Source: Dolichospermum planctonicum
Lineage (GTDB): Bacteria; Cyanobacteriota; Cyanobacteriia; Cyanobacteriales; Nostocaceae
Length of the DNA: 64,000 nucleotides
NCBI RefSeq assembly: GCF_005402965.1
Contig: NZ_BJCF01000011.1
Coordinates: 32,265-96,264 of the forward strand
Direction of reading: 5' to 3'
Shown here piece after piece: positions 37,325 to 45,650 of this stretch. The number at the start of each line of letters is the position of its first letter. The first letter of the stretch is position 1. The position numbers and the translations under genes were made by a program. The notes under the pieces are model-generated. The model made no database searches. It was not told the DNA's origin and worked only from the letters and a program-made list of their open reading frames with translations.

Positions 37325-38098
37325 TTACCAAACTTGCCAAGGAGCTTTACCACTTTTCCAGAGATCCTCTAGATAGTTTTTATCTCTTAATGTGTCCATT
37401 GGTTGCCAAAAACCATCATGTTTATAAGCAGATAATTGTTCTAAATCAGCTAACTTCTCTAATGGTTCTTTCTCCCACACTGTTGAGGTATCAGCAATAA
37501 AATCAATTACTTGTGGTTCAAGAACAAAATAGCCCCCATTAATCCAAGCACCATCACCTTGAGGTTTTTCTTTAAAACTAGTTATTTTAGTTTGTTCTTG
37601 TCCTAGAGAAATTGCTCCAAATCTTCCTGCTGGTTGCACCGCGCTGAGTGTTGCTAATGTCTTTTGTTCTTGATGGAATTTAATTAATTCTGTAATATTG
37701 ATATTACTTACACCATCACCATAGGTAAAACAAAAGGTTTCATTGCCAATATGTTCACGAACTTGTTTTAAACGTCCACCTGTCATTGTATGATCACCTG
37801 TATTTACTAAGGTGACGCGCCAAGGTTCAGCATATCCAGAATGAACATTCATTTGATTAAATCGCATATCAAATGTCACGTCTGACATATGTAAGAAATA
37901 GTTGGCAAAATATTCTTTAATAATGTACCCTTTATAGCCGCAACAAATGATGAAATCGTTAATACCGTGAGCAGAATAAATCTTCATGATATGCCAGAGA
38001 ATTGGCTTACCACCAACTTCCACCATGGGCTTAGGTCTGATAGTGGTTTCTTCACTTAACCTTGTACCCAAACCTCCTGCTAAAATCACTGCTTTCAT
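37325..38098 (-). CDS. rfbF: Glucose-1-phosphate cytidylyltransferase
   Basis: A 257-residue nucleotidyltransferase, the usual RfbF length. The signature [20 protein letters not shown] and the metal/sugar motifs TYGDGVSN and NGGYFVLEP are intact. It makes CDP-glucose from glucose-1-phosphate and CTP, the entry to CDP-deoxysugars. It is the first gene of the long minus-strand HEP-type operon, corresponding to the first gene (alr2825) of the island in PCC 7120. A MITE-like element lies in its upstream region. Confidence 0.88.
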   Translation of the reverse strand: MKAVILAGGLGTRLSEETTIRPKPMVEVGGKPILWHIMKIYSAHGINDFIICCGYKGYIIKEYFANYFLHMSDVTFDMRFNQMNVHSGYAEPWRVTLVNTGDHTMTGGRLKQVREHIGNETFCFTYGDGVSNINITELIKFHQEQKTLATLSAVQPAGRFGAISLGQEQTKITSFKEKPQGDGAWINGGYFVLEPQVIDFIADTSTVWEKEPLEKLADLEQLSAYKHDGFWQPMDTLRDKNYLEDLWKSGKAPWQVW

Positions 38099-38306
38099 AT
38101 AATTGCCTCAAAGATTTGCTGGTGGTTTCTAATTTCACAAATTTGAGATGAAGAGAATGCATTATGATATGAAGAAAGTTGAATCATTATTTCTTCCTTT
38201 GTCTTTTTAAGTAGATAAATATAATTTAACTGTAATTTTCTAGAAAATGATAAAGAATAAGTAAATTAACATATTTTATCTGTAAAATATTTATAAATAA
38301 ATGACT

Positions 38307-38545
38307 GATATGGGACTCCTATTTGATTTTTGAATATATGCCCGACTGGCTGAAGAAACAGAAAACCTTGATAAATCAAGAGTTTCAGGGCTAGGCCACG
38401 CCAGCTATCAACAAATCTCATATATACAATTATGCGCGTTTGTATAAGTAATGCCCAGATTCGGCAACAATATCCCCGACTCCTCTAGGAAGTCGGGGAT
38501 GTGAAAATCTCGACGGTCAAAAATCAGATAGGAGTCCTATATAAG
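38307..38545. mobile_element. MITE-like element with 25-bp terminal inverted repeats
   Basis: The left end TATGGGACTCCTATTTGATT (from 38309) and the right end (38517-38543), whose reverse complement reads TATATAGGACTCCTATCTGA, match at about 24 of 27 positions. The interior, about 235 bp, has no coding frame and contains palindrome copy 6. It lies between rfbF and the kinase gene. Confidence 0.6.
38471..38501. repeat. 33-bp palindrome, copy 6 (possible terminator)
   Basis: ATCCCCGACTCCTCTAGGAAGTCGGGGAT is a strong inverted repeat inside the MITE-like element. It lies about 155 bases beyond the stop of the kinase gene on the minus strand. Confidence 0.6.
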
Positions 38546-38656
38546 TACCTGGGCAAAATTAATTGCACATTTGGGAAAACAATAGAAATCTCTGTATCTC
38601 TTGTTTGTCACCTGTCACCTTTTCTGAATATGAAATTTATTTTGCACGACTACTGA

Positions 38657-40843
38657 TCAATTATTTTGCCCCACTAGGGTTGATTTAGGTAATATGTCAC
38701 ATTTGTTGGCTACAATAATACAAATGCTGCTGATGGCTTGTTGATAATTATCCATATCATTTTTCTCCAGGGAGACTTTTGCAGCTTTTTCTAAATCTGC
38801 AACGGCTCGAATCTGATTTTTATCAGATCCATTTTCTCCATATTGTGCTAATTCATAGTAAGCCATACCACGTTTCAGATAAACTTTAGCCAGTTGGGGA
38901 TTAATTTTTAATGCTTCGGTAAAATCAGCGATCGCTCGTTTATATTCTGCTACATAATTATTGCTATATTGAGCAATTTGATAACGAACTAGACCCCGTT
39001 GAAAGTAAGCTTCTACCTTGGATGAATTGAGTTTAATTGCTTCGGTAAAATCCGCAATTGATTTCTGGTATTCTTGAAGAGAATTATTGATGTATTTAGT
39101 GACTTCAAATCTGACAATTCCCCTTCTGATATAAGCTTCAACATCATTTTTATCTATGTTAATAGCAGTAGTAAAATCCGCGATCGCTTGTTTATATTCT
39201 TTATGGGGATCGCTACTATAGTCCGCCAACATATAATAAGCATTCCCACGATTTACATAAGCTTTAACTTCTTGAGCATTTAGCTTCAAAGCTTGATTAT
39301 AGTTGGCTAATGCACCTTCATAATCATTTAAATTATAGCGAGCATTACCCAAATTTACATACCCTTTGGCATATTGGGGATTTTTTTTGATAGCTTCCGT
39401 AAAATTGGCAACTGCTTGTTTATAATCTTGCTGTTGATAAGCAGTGTCACCAAGTTGATAGTAATCCATAAAAGAGAGATCTTTCGGTTCAGGAGTTTGA
39501 TTATCTTTTTGAGACATCAAACTTTGTTGAATATAAGGATTTTGGGAAACAAAGGGACGAGTAAATTTAATCACTAGGTCTAAATAGCCCAAAATCCCCA
39601 ATCCCATAACACTAAAAATTATACCGTAAACCTTGGAGTTAAACTTTTTAGAAGAGGGAGGATGATAAAACTGCTGACTAAATCCCGACTGGTAACTATG
39701 AACGCGATAATGTGATCTAACAGGCCAGGTAATTCGTGGTGTCGGAATATAGCGCCGTTGAGATTTTCGCCGGGGTTGGAGATGCTGTTTAGAGCTAATG
39801 GCTGCTAGTGACGGAAACGGATCTCTTCCACCTAATTGGTTAGTCCGTTCACACCAAGGACATTTATGCAAATGATGATGATAGAGATGCTGGGGATTAG
39901 CAGTACAAGTGACTAAACCCTCTTCCACCGCCGTTAATGCTGACAACCAGGTTTGAGCATTAGGACGTAACTGTGGATTGTTATGACCATCTTCAAAACA
40001 ACGCACAAATAAATCCCGTAGGCTGGGATGAAGCAGATCCCAACGAGGTGAAATAGGAGTTGGCAGATAGGGTACTTGTTTCTTTTGACTATAGGTAAAA
40101 TGACCCTCAAGTATCCGCCCTTGATAGGGAGGAGGTTCTATCCCACCTTGAAATATCCCCGAAAATGGGTGAGTTCCTTCCATTAACAACTGGAATATCA
40201 ATACACCCAAGCCAAACAAATCATGATAACTTTCCCGGTCATAGTCAGCAAAAGTTTTATTCTGTAATTCTGGGGGAGTATATTCTGGCTTCCCCACCGC
40301 ACAACGATAGACAAGATTCTGTACTGGTTCTCGAACTTGGAAGGAATCAGTGTCTACCAATGTCACCAAAGCTGTATCACTAACTAGGATATTTGACTCA
40401 TTCACATCACCAATGCAGTATCGGCTGGCGTGCAAAGCCGCAAAAGCGGCCGCTAGATTGCGGGCGGTTCGCATTAAATACTGATAATTGAATAATGGGC
40501 AATATTGTCGGCGAGTCCCTGGATTATAAAAATCCATAATTGGCCGCATTCCCCTAATTCGTGGCATGATAAAGCCCACCACCCTACCGCTACCATCTGC
40601 CGCCTCTAACAATTCCCGTGGCCAGGCAATGGAAATATGTCCTAAATTTGCTGTAGGATTAACTGGGGGATTAACAAGCATGGCCTGGAGTTTTTCGCCA
40701 TGACGGATGGTTGGTTTGTGATAGATTTTAGCTACCAAATGTTCATCCGATGGCACTGCATATATACAAGCTTCACCTCCATGTCCCACACTGACAGAGA
40801 GGTTGAGAATTTCTGGGTTGGTGAAACGACGTAGTACCTGCAT
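38657..40843 (-). CDS. Protein kinase with zinc ribbon, membrane segment and TPRs (TerY-P triad kinase)
   Basis: A 728-residue multidomain protein. Residues 1-300 form a divergent Ser/Thr kinase: glycine loop GHGGEACIY (20-28), Lys39 in VAK, catalytic loop GDVNESNIL (Asp146, Asn151) in place of HRDxKxxN, and metal site VDTDSF (Asp164). A zinc ribbon follows (C313, C328, C331 with histidines between), then one hydrophobic segment (about 404-424) and six TPR-like repeats (about 461-700). The phosphatase gene is 27 bases upstream and the vWA gene precedes that, the gene set of TerY-P triads. It probably phosphorylates partner proteins. The trigger is unknown. Confidence 0.8.
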   Translation of the reverse strand: MQVLRRFTNPEILNLSVSVGHGGEACIYAVPSDEHLVAKIYHKPTIRHGEKLQAMLVNPPVNPTANLGHISIAWPRELLEAADGSGRVVGFIMPRIRGMRPIMDFYNPGTRRQYCPLFNYQYLMRTARNLAAAFAALHASRYCIGDVNESNILVSDTALVTLVDTDSFQVREPVQNLVYRCAVGKPEYTPPELQNKTFADYDRESYHDLFGLGVLIFQLLMEGTHPFSGIFQGGIEPPPYQGRILEGHFTYSQKKQVPYLPTPISPRWDLLHPSLRDLFVRCFEDGHNNPQLRPNAQTWLSALTAVEEGLVTCTANPQHLYHHHLHKCPWCERTNQLGGRDPFPSLAAISSKQHLQPRRKSQRRYIPTPRITWPVRSHYRVHSYQSGFSQQFYHPPSSKKFNSKVYGIIFSVMGLGILGYLDLVIKFTRPFVSQNPYIQQSLMSQKDNQTPEPKDLSFMDYYQLGDTAYQQQDYKQAVANFTEAIKKNPQYAKGYVNLGNARYNLNDYEGALANYNQALKLNAQEVKAYVNRGNAYYMLADYSSDPHKEYKQAIADFTTAINIDKNDVEAYIRRGIVRFEVTKYINNSLQEYQKSIADFTEAIKLNSSKVEAYFQRGLVRYQIAQYSNNYVAEYKRAIADFTEALKINPQLAKVYLKRGMAYYELAQYGENGSDKNQIRAVADLEKAAKVSLEKNDMDNYQQAISSICIIVANKCDILPKSTLVGQNN

Positions 40844-40870
40844 GGAAAAATTACAATTATGTGGGGTTAA

Positions 40871-41674
40871 TTAACAACTGCTAAATGCAGCTAGAACTAA
40901 AGTCAAATCATCATCAGTCCGCTGGGTGATCCTCTCGGAGCGTAAAAAGCGATGTAACTGCTCTTTTGCCAATATTTTATCTTCAGCATTGGCTACAAAC
41001 TCGAACAAAGGCAGAAAGAAGGGTTTGTGAGGTATAGCGGTGACGCTACCACCATCACCAACAATCATATTCAATGCCAGCATTTGTAGTCCATCGGTGA
41101 GAACACCAACATTAACGATCTCTTCTCGCCATAATTTGATTTGTGCTGTCTCTAAGCCATGGGGAGATGTCAAGAAGGTTGTTTCATTAATGTACTCACC
41201 ATTGTTGGGTATGGTTAATGCTATCAGATCCCCCATGCTATTCTTAGCTACAGCTAAACCATCTCCTATTTGGGCTACAGCCACAATCTCTGGTGTAGCA
41301 ATCATCAGAATTAAGGTAGTTGCTAAATCATGAGGTTGATGATTACACGCCTCTGCCTCCGCTTCTATGGACTCGCGGGCTACTAACATGGCATTAGTTA
41401 GCAAATTCCGCAAAAAATCATCATTAGTCAGGGTATCACTGATCATCTCTTGGAGAGAAAGATGTTCTATTGCTGTTTCTACAGCAATCATTGATCCCAC
41501 TTTTCCTAGTTTAGCAGAACCCGCGCCATCGGCTGCTGCTATTACCAATACATTGTTTGCTAATAGCTGCCAATGGTGGGCATCTTGACAAAGTTGCTGG
41601 TTTTTGGCGTGACTAGTTCCACAGACAGAGGCGGCTACTATCCGCCATTGAGAAATCTGTTTTGATATCTTCAT
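40871..41674 (-). CDS. PP2C-family protein phosphatase
   Basis: A 267-residue metal-dependent Ser/Thr phosphatase. The PP2C motifs AADGAGSAKLGKVGS, VGVLTDGL and the terminal TDDDLTLV are present, carrying the aspartates that bind two metals. There is no membrane or sensor domain. It is encoded between the vWA protein and the kinase, so it probably reverses phosphorylation by that kinase. Confidence 0.84.
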   Translation of the reverse strand: MKISKQISQWRIVAASVCGTSHAKNQQLCQDAHHWQLLANNVLVIAAADGAGSAKLGKVGSMIAVETAIEHLSLQEMISDTLTNDDFLRNLLTNAMLVARESIEAEAEACNHQPHDLATTLILMIATPEIVAVAQIGDGLAVAKNSMGDLIALTIPNNGEYINETTFLTSPHGLETAQIKLWREEIVNVGVLTDGLQMLALNMIVGDGGSVTAIPHKPFFLPLFEFVANAEDKILAKEQLHRFLRSERITQRTDDDLTLVLAAFSSC

Positions 41675-41726
41675 ATAATTTGTTTCCCACAGCTAGTTCA
41701 GTTTGAACATCAAGCTGTAATTTTAA

Positions 41727-42401
41727 TTAAACAGATCCCCAACCAATGGGTGGTAGTGCTACCTGTTCATCTACTTGAGAATGAGATACTGCTGACATAC
41801 TCGTAGACAGCCAAACAAACATCTCAATAAAGTTTAATCCTTTTAGCTTCAGTGGAGTCCGCACAGCGATTTGACTTAATCGGCTCATGTTCGCATTTTC
41901 AACGCCTACTGTAAAGAAGGCCACACGCTTATTGGACTCATCTCCTTGCAGTCTTTGGGCTGCTTGTTCAACAACATGATCTAGTTCCCCTTGGGGTTCT
42001 CCGTCGGTAATCATCAATACCCAAGGACGGTAGTAAGCAATACCGTTATTCCGATACTGGGATTTACGCTCTTGAATAATATCTAATGCTTTATGAATTG
42101 CTGAACCCATGATTGTTAAGCCCTGAGCTGTTAAAATGGGAGGGTTAAATTGCTCGGCAGTTACAAAGTCCTGGACGATATTAACACTACTATCAAAGGT
42201 AATAATTGCTATCTCTACTCTTCTAGCTGCTAGGGAATTTTTCACCAGTTCATCTTTTAAACTCAGCAAACCTTGATTTAATGCTTCGATTCGTTCCCCT
42301 TGCATTGAGCCAGATGTATCTAGCAATAGCACGCATGGACAACGTGGTTCGGGATTTTCCGCAAATTCTACAACTTCATCAAGGTTAAATGTATCAATCA
42401 T
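41727..42401 (-). CDS. vWA-domain protein, TerY-like
   Basis: A vWA protein of 224 residues if the ATG at 42401 is used. A longer frame to 42428 would begin with TTG. The MIDAS metal site is intact: DTSGSM, the Thr in LTIMGSAIHKAL, and ITDGEP. TerY-type proteins form a regulatory trio with a PP2C phosphatase and a kinase, and both follow here in order. The expected role is metal-dependent scaffolding of the complex in the cytoplasm. Confidence 0.8.
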   Translation of the reverse strand: MIDTFNLDEVVEFAENPEPRCPCVLLLDTSGSMQGERIEALNQGLLSLKDELVKNSLAARRVEIAIITFDSSVNIVQDFVTAEQFNPPILTAQGLTIMGSAIHKALDIIQERKSQYRNNGIAYYRPWVLMITDGEPQGELDHVVEQAAQRLQGDESNKRVAFFTVGVENANMSRLSQIAVRTPLKLKGLNFIEMFVWLSTSMSAVSHSQVDEQVALPPIGWGSV

Positions 42402-43195
42402 AACTTTTTGTGTTATGTTATAATCCAAGGCTTTATTTTCCTTTTACTCAGAGTATATAGTTTCTGTAGCTAGTATGGTTAAAATTATGGTATTTTCAGG
42501 GATATATTTGAGTTTTTCAGCCCAGACATTGATTTAGGCAATTTTTATCCCATAACTCTCCAAATCTCACCACTACTTACTGGTAATTTATGGGGATATT
42601 TAGTGTTATCTTTTATCGAGTACCATAATTAATCTTGCCTAAAGTTAAAATCAGGGAATTTATTTGTTTGTGTAGCTCCATAATTCTATTCTAAGGGGAA
42701 AACATAGCGCGACCTCACATAGAATTGGCATCAGGAGTAAAATTGACTCAAGAATTGGCTTTTTACCTAGATTCTCTAGTCTGCTTCCCTGGAATCTGCT
42801 GTAATAATCAATATATACATTTACCTCCATAAATTTTTAAAGATTCTATGTGGGATTTTGTCTCTGTTAACAGAAGTAAATTCATCATTTTTAATCCGGG
42901 TATAGGAGGAATCTAATATGAAGTTTGATCAGGTCTATTTATCAATAAAATATCAGCATAGTCACTAGTATTACTATGTGATTTATCAAGATAAAATCCG
43001 ATAACTTGTTAAAAACTGTCATGAAAAACTCCGAAAAATGTTACATCCTGGATCATTTTTATCAAATGTTGATCATTGATATTCATGATTTAATAACTCT
43101 GATAATGACTAGTTTTCAATGTGATATCATATTCCCACCTGATATTTAATCTTTTCCAATAGTATGTTGATGTATCCGCAAAAAAATGTGAACAT
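42402..43195. other. Divergent intergenic region
   Basis: About 790 AT-rich bases between the vWA gene and the PatA-like regulator. It should hold both promoters. An inverted pair CACATAGAAT (about 42715) / ATTCTATGTG (about 42843) is visible. I see no coding frame or RNA gene. Confidence 0.35.
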
Positions 43196-44545
43196 ATGAA
43201 GAATACTGGCACGTTTATCAAACTATCTCCCCAGGGTTTATTAAGACAATTAACTAATTGTTACGAAAGCACCTGTTTACAAGCATTTAGTAACTCTGTA
43301 TCTTGGTTGATATATCTCAATAAAGGGAAAATTATCTATGCTACTCATTCGGTAGAACCTTTTGATAGGCTAGAGAGACACATACGTCGTCAACATCAGC
43401 AAATTCCTCTGCTAGATTATGAAGTTCGTGTACAAATGCGCTTGCTGTTTGAAAATCAAGATTACCAGAATTTACCAAAGCAACCTCCTGAATATGAAGC
43501 TATTAATTGGCTCGTAACTCAACAATATCTTCTTCCTACTCAAGCAGCATTACTCATTCAAGAATTAGTTAAAGAAGTCATTGCATCATTTATCCTCATT
43601 GAAACAGGCACTTATGAATTAACAGAAACATTGAATAATCTCAACAAAATTTGTAAATTAGATGTCTATTCTATCATGGAAGAATGTCAAAATCAGTTGC
43701 AAAATTGGCGTGCTCTTGGTAGGTATATATCTTCTCCCTATCAGCGTCCGTATTTATTGGTTAGTAGCAAATTTTATGATAAAAGACTACCACCATTACC
43801 GGAAAATATCACCCATTGGATGAAGGGTTTTAGCTTGCGTCATCTGGCGATTATTATGAATCAGGATGAATTGCAATTAGCTTTGAGTTTATACCCATTT
43901 ATTGTTAAAGGTTCTATCGTCTTACATGAACCAGATCCTCCATTTGATAAATTACCAAAAACCTGTGGACGTTCATTACTACTTTCTGACAATAGCACAG
44001 AATTAGCTGAGGGTAAATTATTTATTTCAAATGTAGCACCGAGTACATATCCTTCTAGAGAAACTCCAATCATTTCCCAGGAAAATATAGCAATTTCACA
44101 GATATCACCAGATATTTCTGAGTTACCTCAAGAGGATTTTTTACCGGAAAAAGTGAATACAAATTCGAGAACTACACACAAAAGTTACAAAATTATTTCT
44201 GTGGATGATAGTCCCACAATTCTCAGGGAAATCAGTCGCTATCTAGAAGATGAACATTTTGTTCTGGTGACTATTAATGAATCAGTTAAAGCAGTTCTGT
44301 CAATTATTAGACATAAGCCAGATCTGATTTTATTGGATTTGAATATGCCAGGAATTGATGGTTATGAACTATGTCGAATTATCCGCAATAATTCCATGTT
44401 TAAACATATTCCTATCATTTTTGTGACTAGCAATAAAGGAATTATCGATCAGGTCAAAGCGAGACTTGTCGGTGCTTCTGGATATTTAACTAAACCCTTT
44501 ACTCGTGCTGAATTGCTAAAAATTATTTTTATGCACTTGCCATAA
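43196..44545 (+). CDS. PatA-family response regulator (PATAN domain plus receiver)
   Basis: A 449-residue protein. Residues 1-180 resemble the PATAN (DUF4388-like) domain that opens Anabaena PatA and related cyanobacterial regulators. The middle is variable, and residues 331-449 are a receiver domain with acidic pocket D337/D338, phosphoacceptor D381 (LLDLNMPG), T411 and K433. No DNA-binding domain is present. PatA proteins influence heterocyst pattern or motility. No histidine kinase is adjacent, so its partner is unknown. It is not necessarily PatA itself. Confidence 0.82.
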   Translation: MKNTGTFIKLSPQGLLRQLTNCYESTCLQAFSNSVSWLIYLNKGKIIYATHSVEPFDRLERHIRRQHQQIPLLDYEVRVQMRLLFENQDYQNLPKQPPEYEAINWLVTQQYLLPTQAALLIQELVKEVIASFILIETGTYELTETLNNLNKICKLDVYSIMEECQNQLQNWRALGRYISSPYQRPYLLVSSKFYDKRLPPLPENITHWMKGFSLRHLAIIMNQDELQLALSLYPFIVKGSIVLHEPDPPFDKLPKTCGRSLLLSDNSTELAEGKLFISNVAPSTYPSRETPIISQENIAISQISPDISELPQEDFLPEKVNTNSRTTHKSYKIISVDDSPTILREISRYLEDEHFVLVTINESVKAVLSIIRHKPDLILLDLNMPGIDGYELCRIIRNNSMFKHIPIIFVTSNKGIIDQVKARLVGASGYLTKPFTRAELLKIIFMHLP

Positions 44546-44791
44546 TTCAGGAGTTTGAATTTATATCCAGTAGAGACGTTCCTCAATCTTTATTTCTAGA
44601 TGTCTCATAGGTTTTTCAGAATCATTAACCGCAGATAAACGCAGATGAACGCAGAGAAGGGTGGATAATTTCATAAACCTGCTATTACCCTAATTCCGAA
44701 AATATCTGGTTTTTCAGGTACACGCGGTTGTTGCTGAGGAAATATAAGTTTTTTAAATGACTGTTTTTTCAAAATTGCGTTAAGTTGATGT

Positions 44792-44823
44792 TTATTGAGA
44801 ATAAATCACTTTATTCTCAATAA
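44792..44823. other. Perfect 14-bp inverted repeat with a 4-base loop
   Basis: TTATTGAGAATAAA, loop TCAC, then TTTATTCTCAATAA. It lies about 250 bases after the PatA-like gene. The stem is AT-rich and symmetrical, so it could be a terminator for either strand or a protein-binding site. Confidence 0.5.
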
Positions 44824-44940
44824 TCTTGAGAATGTTGTCAATAAGTGAACGTAAATACGTTCTTTCAAGACTTATAATTAGCCTTTGATTTTTGTGCTAT
44901 TATTATGGATATAATCTGCTTGGGCTGTTTTTGATTTTTG

Positions 44941-44998
44941 AAATTAAGCATGAAATTAAGCATGAAATTAAGCATGAAATTAAGCATGAAATTAAGCA
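44941..44998. repeat. 12-bp tandem repeat, nearly five copies
   Basis: The unit AAATTAAGCATG is repeated without error almost five times in the gap between the PatA-like gene and the small conserved gene. A 12-bp unit is typical of slippage-prone cyanobacterial tandem repeats. Confidence 0.85.
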
Positions 44999-45076
44999 AA
45001 CAATTATTTAGTGTTGGGTAACATTATTTCCACCCAACCTACAATAAAATCTGCTAAAGCGAATACTTTGCACTTT

Positions 45077-45328
45077 CTATGCTGCTTCCCTTAGTTGGGT
45101 GGGTACAGACACTTCAGGAAATAACACTGCTGATGGTGCTGATGCTTCTTCTAATACTGTAACCTCAATATTTACACTGACTAAATAACTGCCTGTATCT
45201 GCACCTACAGCCTCGGAAATTATTTGAGCTATATCTGGACGTTTTGCAGTTAAAGGATCACGGATAATACAACGGTCCCATTCGTGCTTGGCGGTGGGGT
45301 TAAGACTGAGAATATAATACTTGATCAT
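45077..45328 (-). CDS. Small conserved cyanobacterial protein
   Basis: An 83-residue protein from the ATG at 45328, which has AAGGA nine bases upstream. A longer frame to 45400 is less likely. It begins MIKYYILSLNPTAKHEWDRC and is well ordered, with no membrane segment. The sequence resembles a short hypothetical family I have seen in Nostocales, but I know of no function. It has the same orientation as the MscS gene and is not close enough to be co-transcribed with confidence. Confidence 0.6.
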   Translation of the reverse strand: MIKYYILSLNPTAKHEWDRCIIRDPLTAKRPDIAQIISEAVGADTGSYLVSVNIEVTVLEEASAPSAVLFPEVSVPTQLREAA

Positions 45329-45650
45329 AGGGGTAGTCCTTAAAATCCCTCTTCTATCAGTCTTTCCAGGTTTGAAGACTATTCCTGTAGTATAGTACAA
45401 ATTTACTAATCTGGCAAGAGAATCATCAAAAATTGCCTCTGATAAGCAAGGCTACTTAATTTAATCAAGTACAAAACAGCAAAGACGTTAGCACAACCCC
45501 ATGAAGGATTAAGGAATCCTCTCTCATGAAAAGAAGAGGAGGTATGTCAATAACGTTGAAAATGTTCTGATTTCGGGGTTTTTTAACCGCAGATGAACGC
45601 AAATGGGATTTAAGTGAAATTACGATAACTCGGTTTTGAGAATTTAGTGA

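Noticed and set aside
44941..44998. CRISPR array
   Set aside because: The 12-bp unit is repeated head to tail without spacers, so it is a simple tandem repeat.
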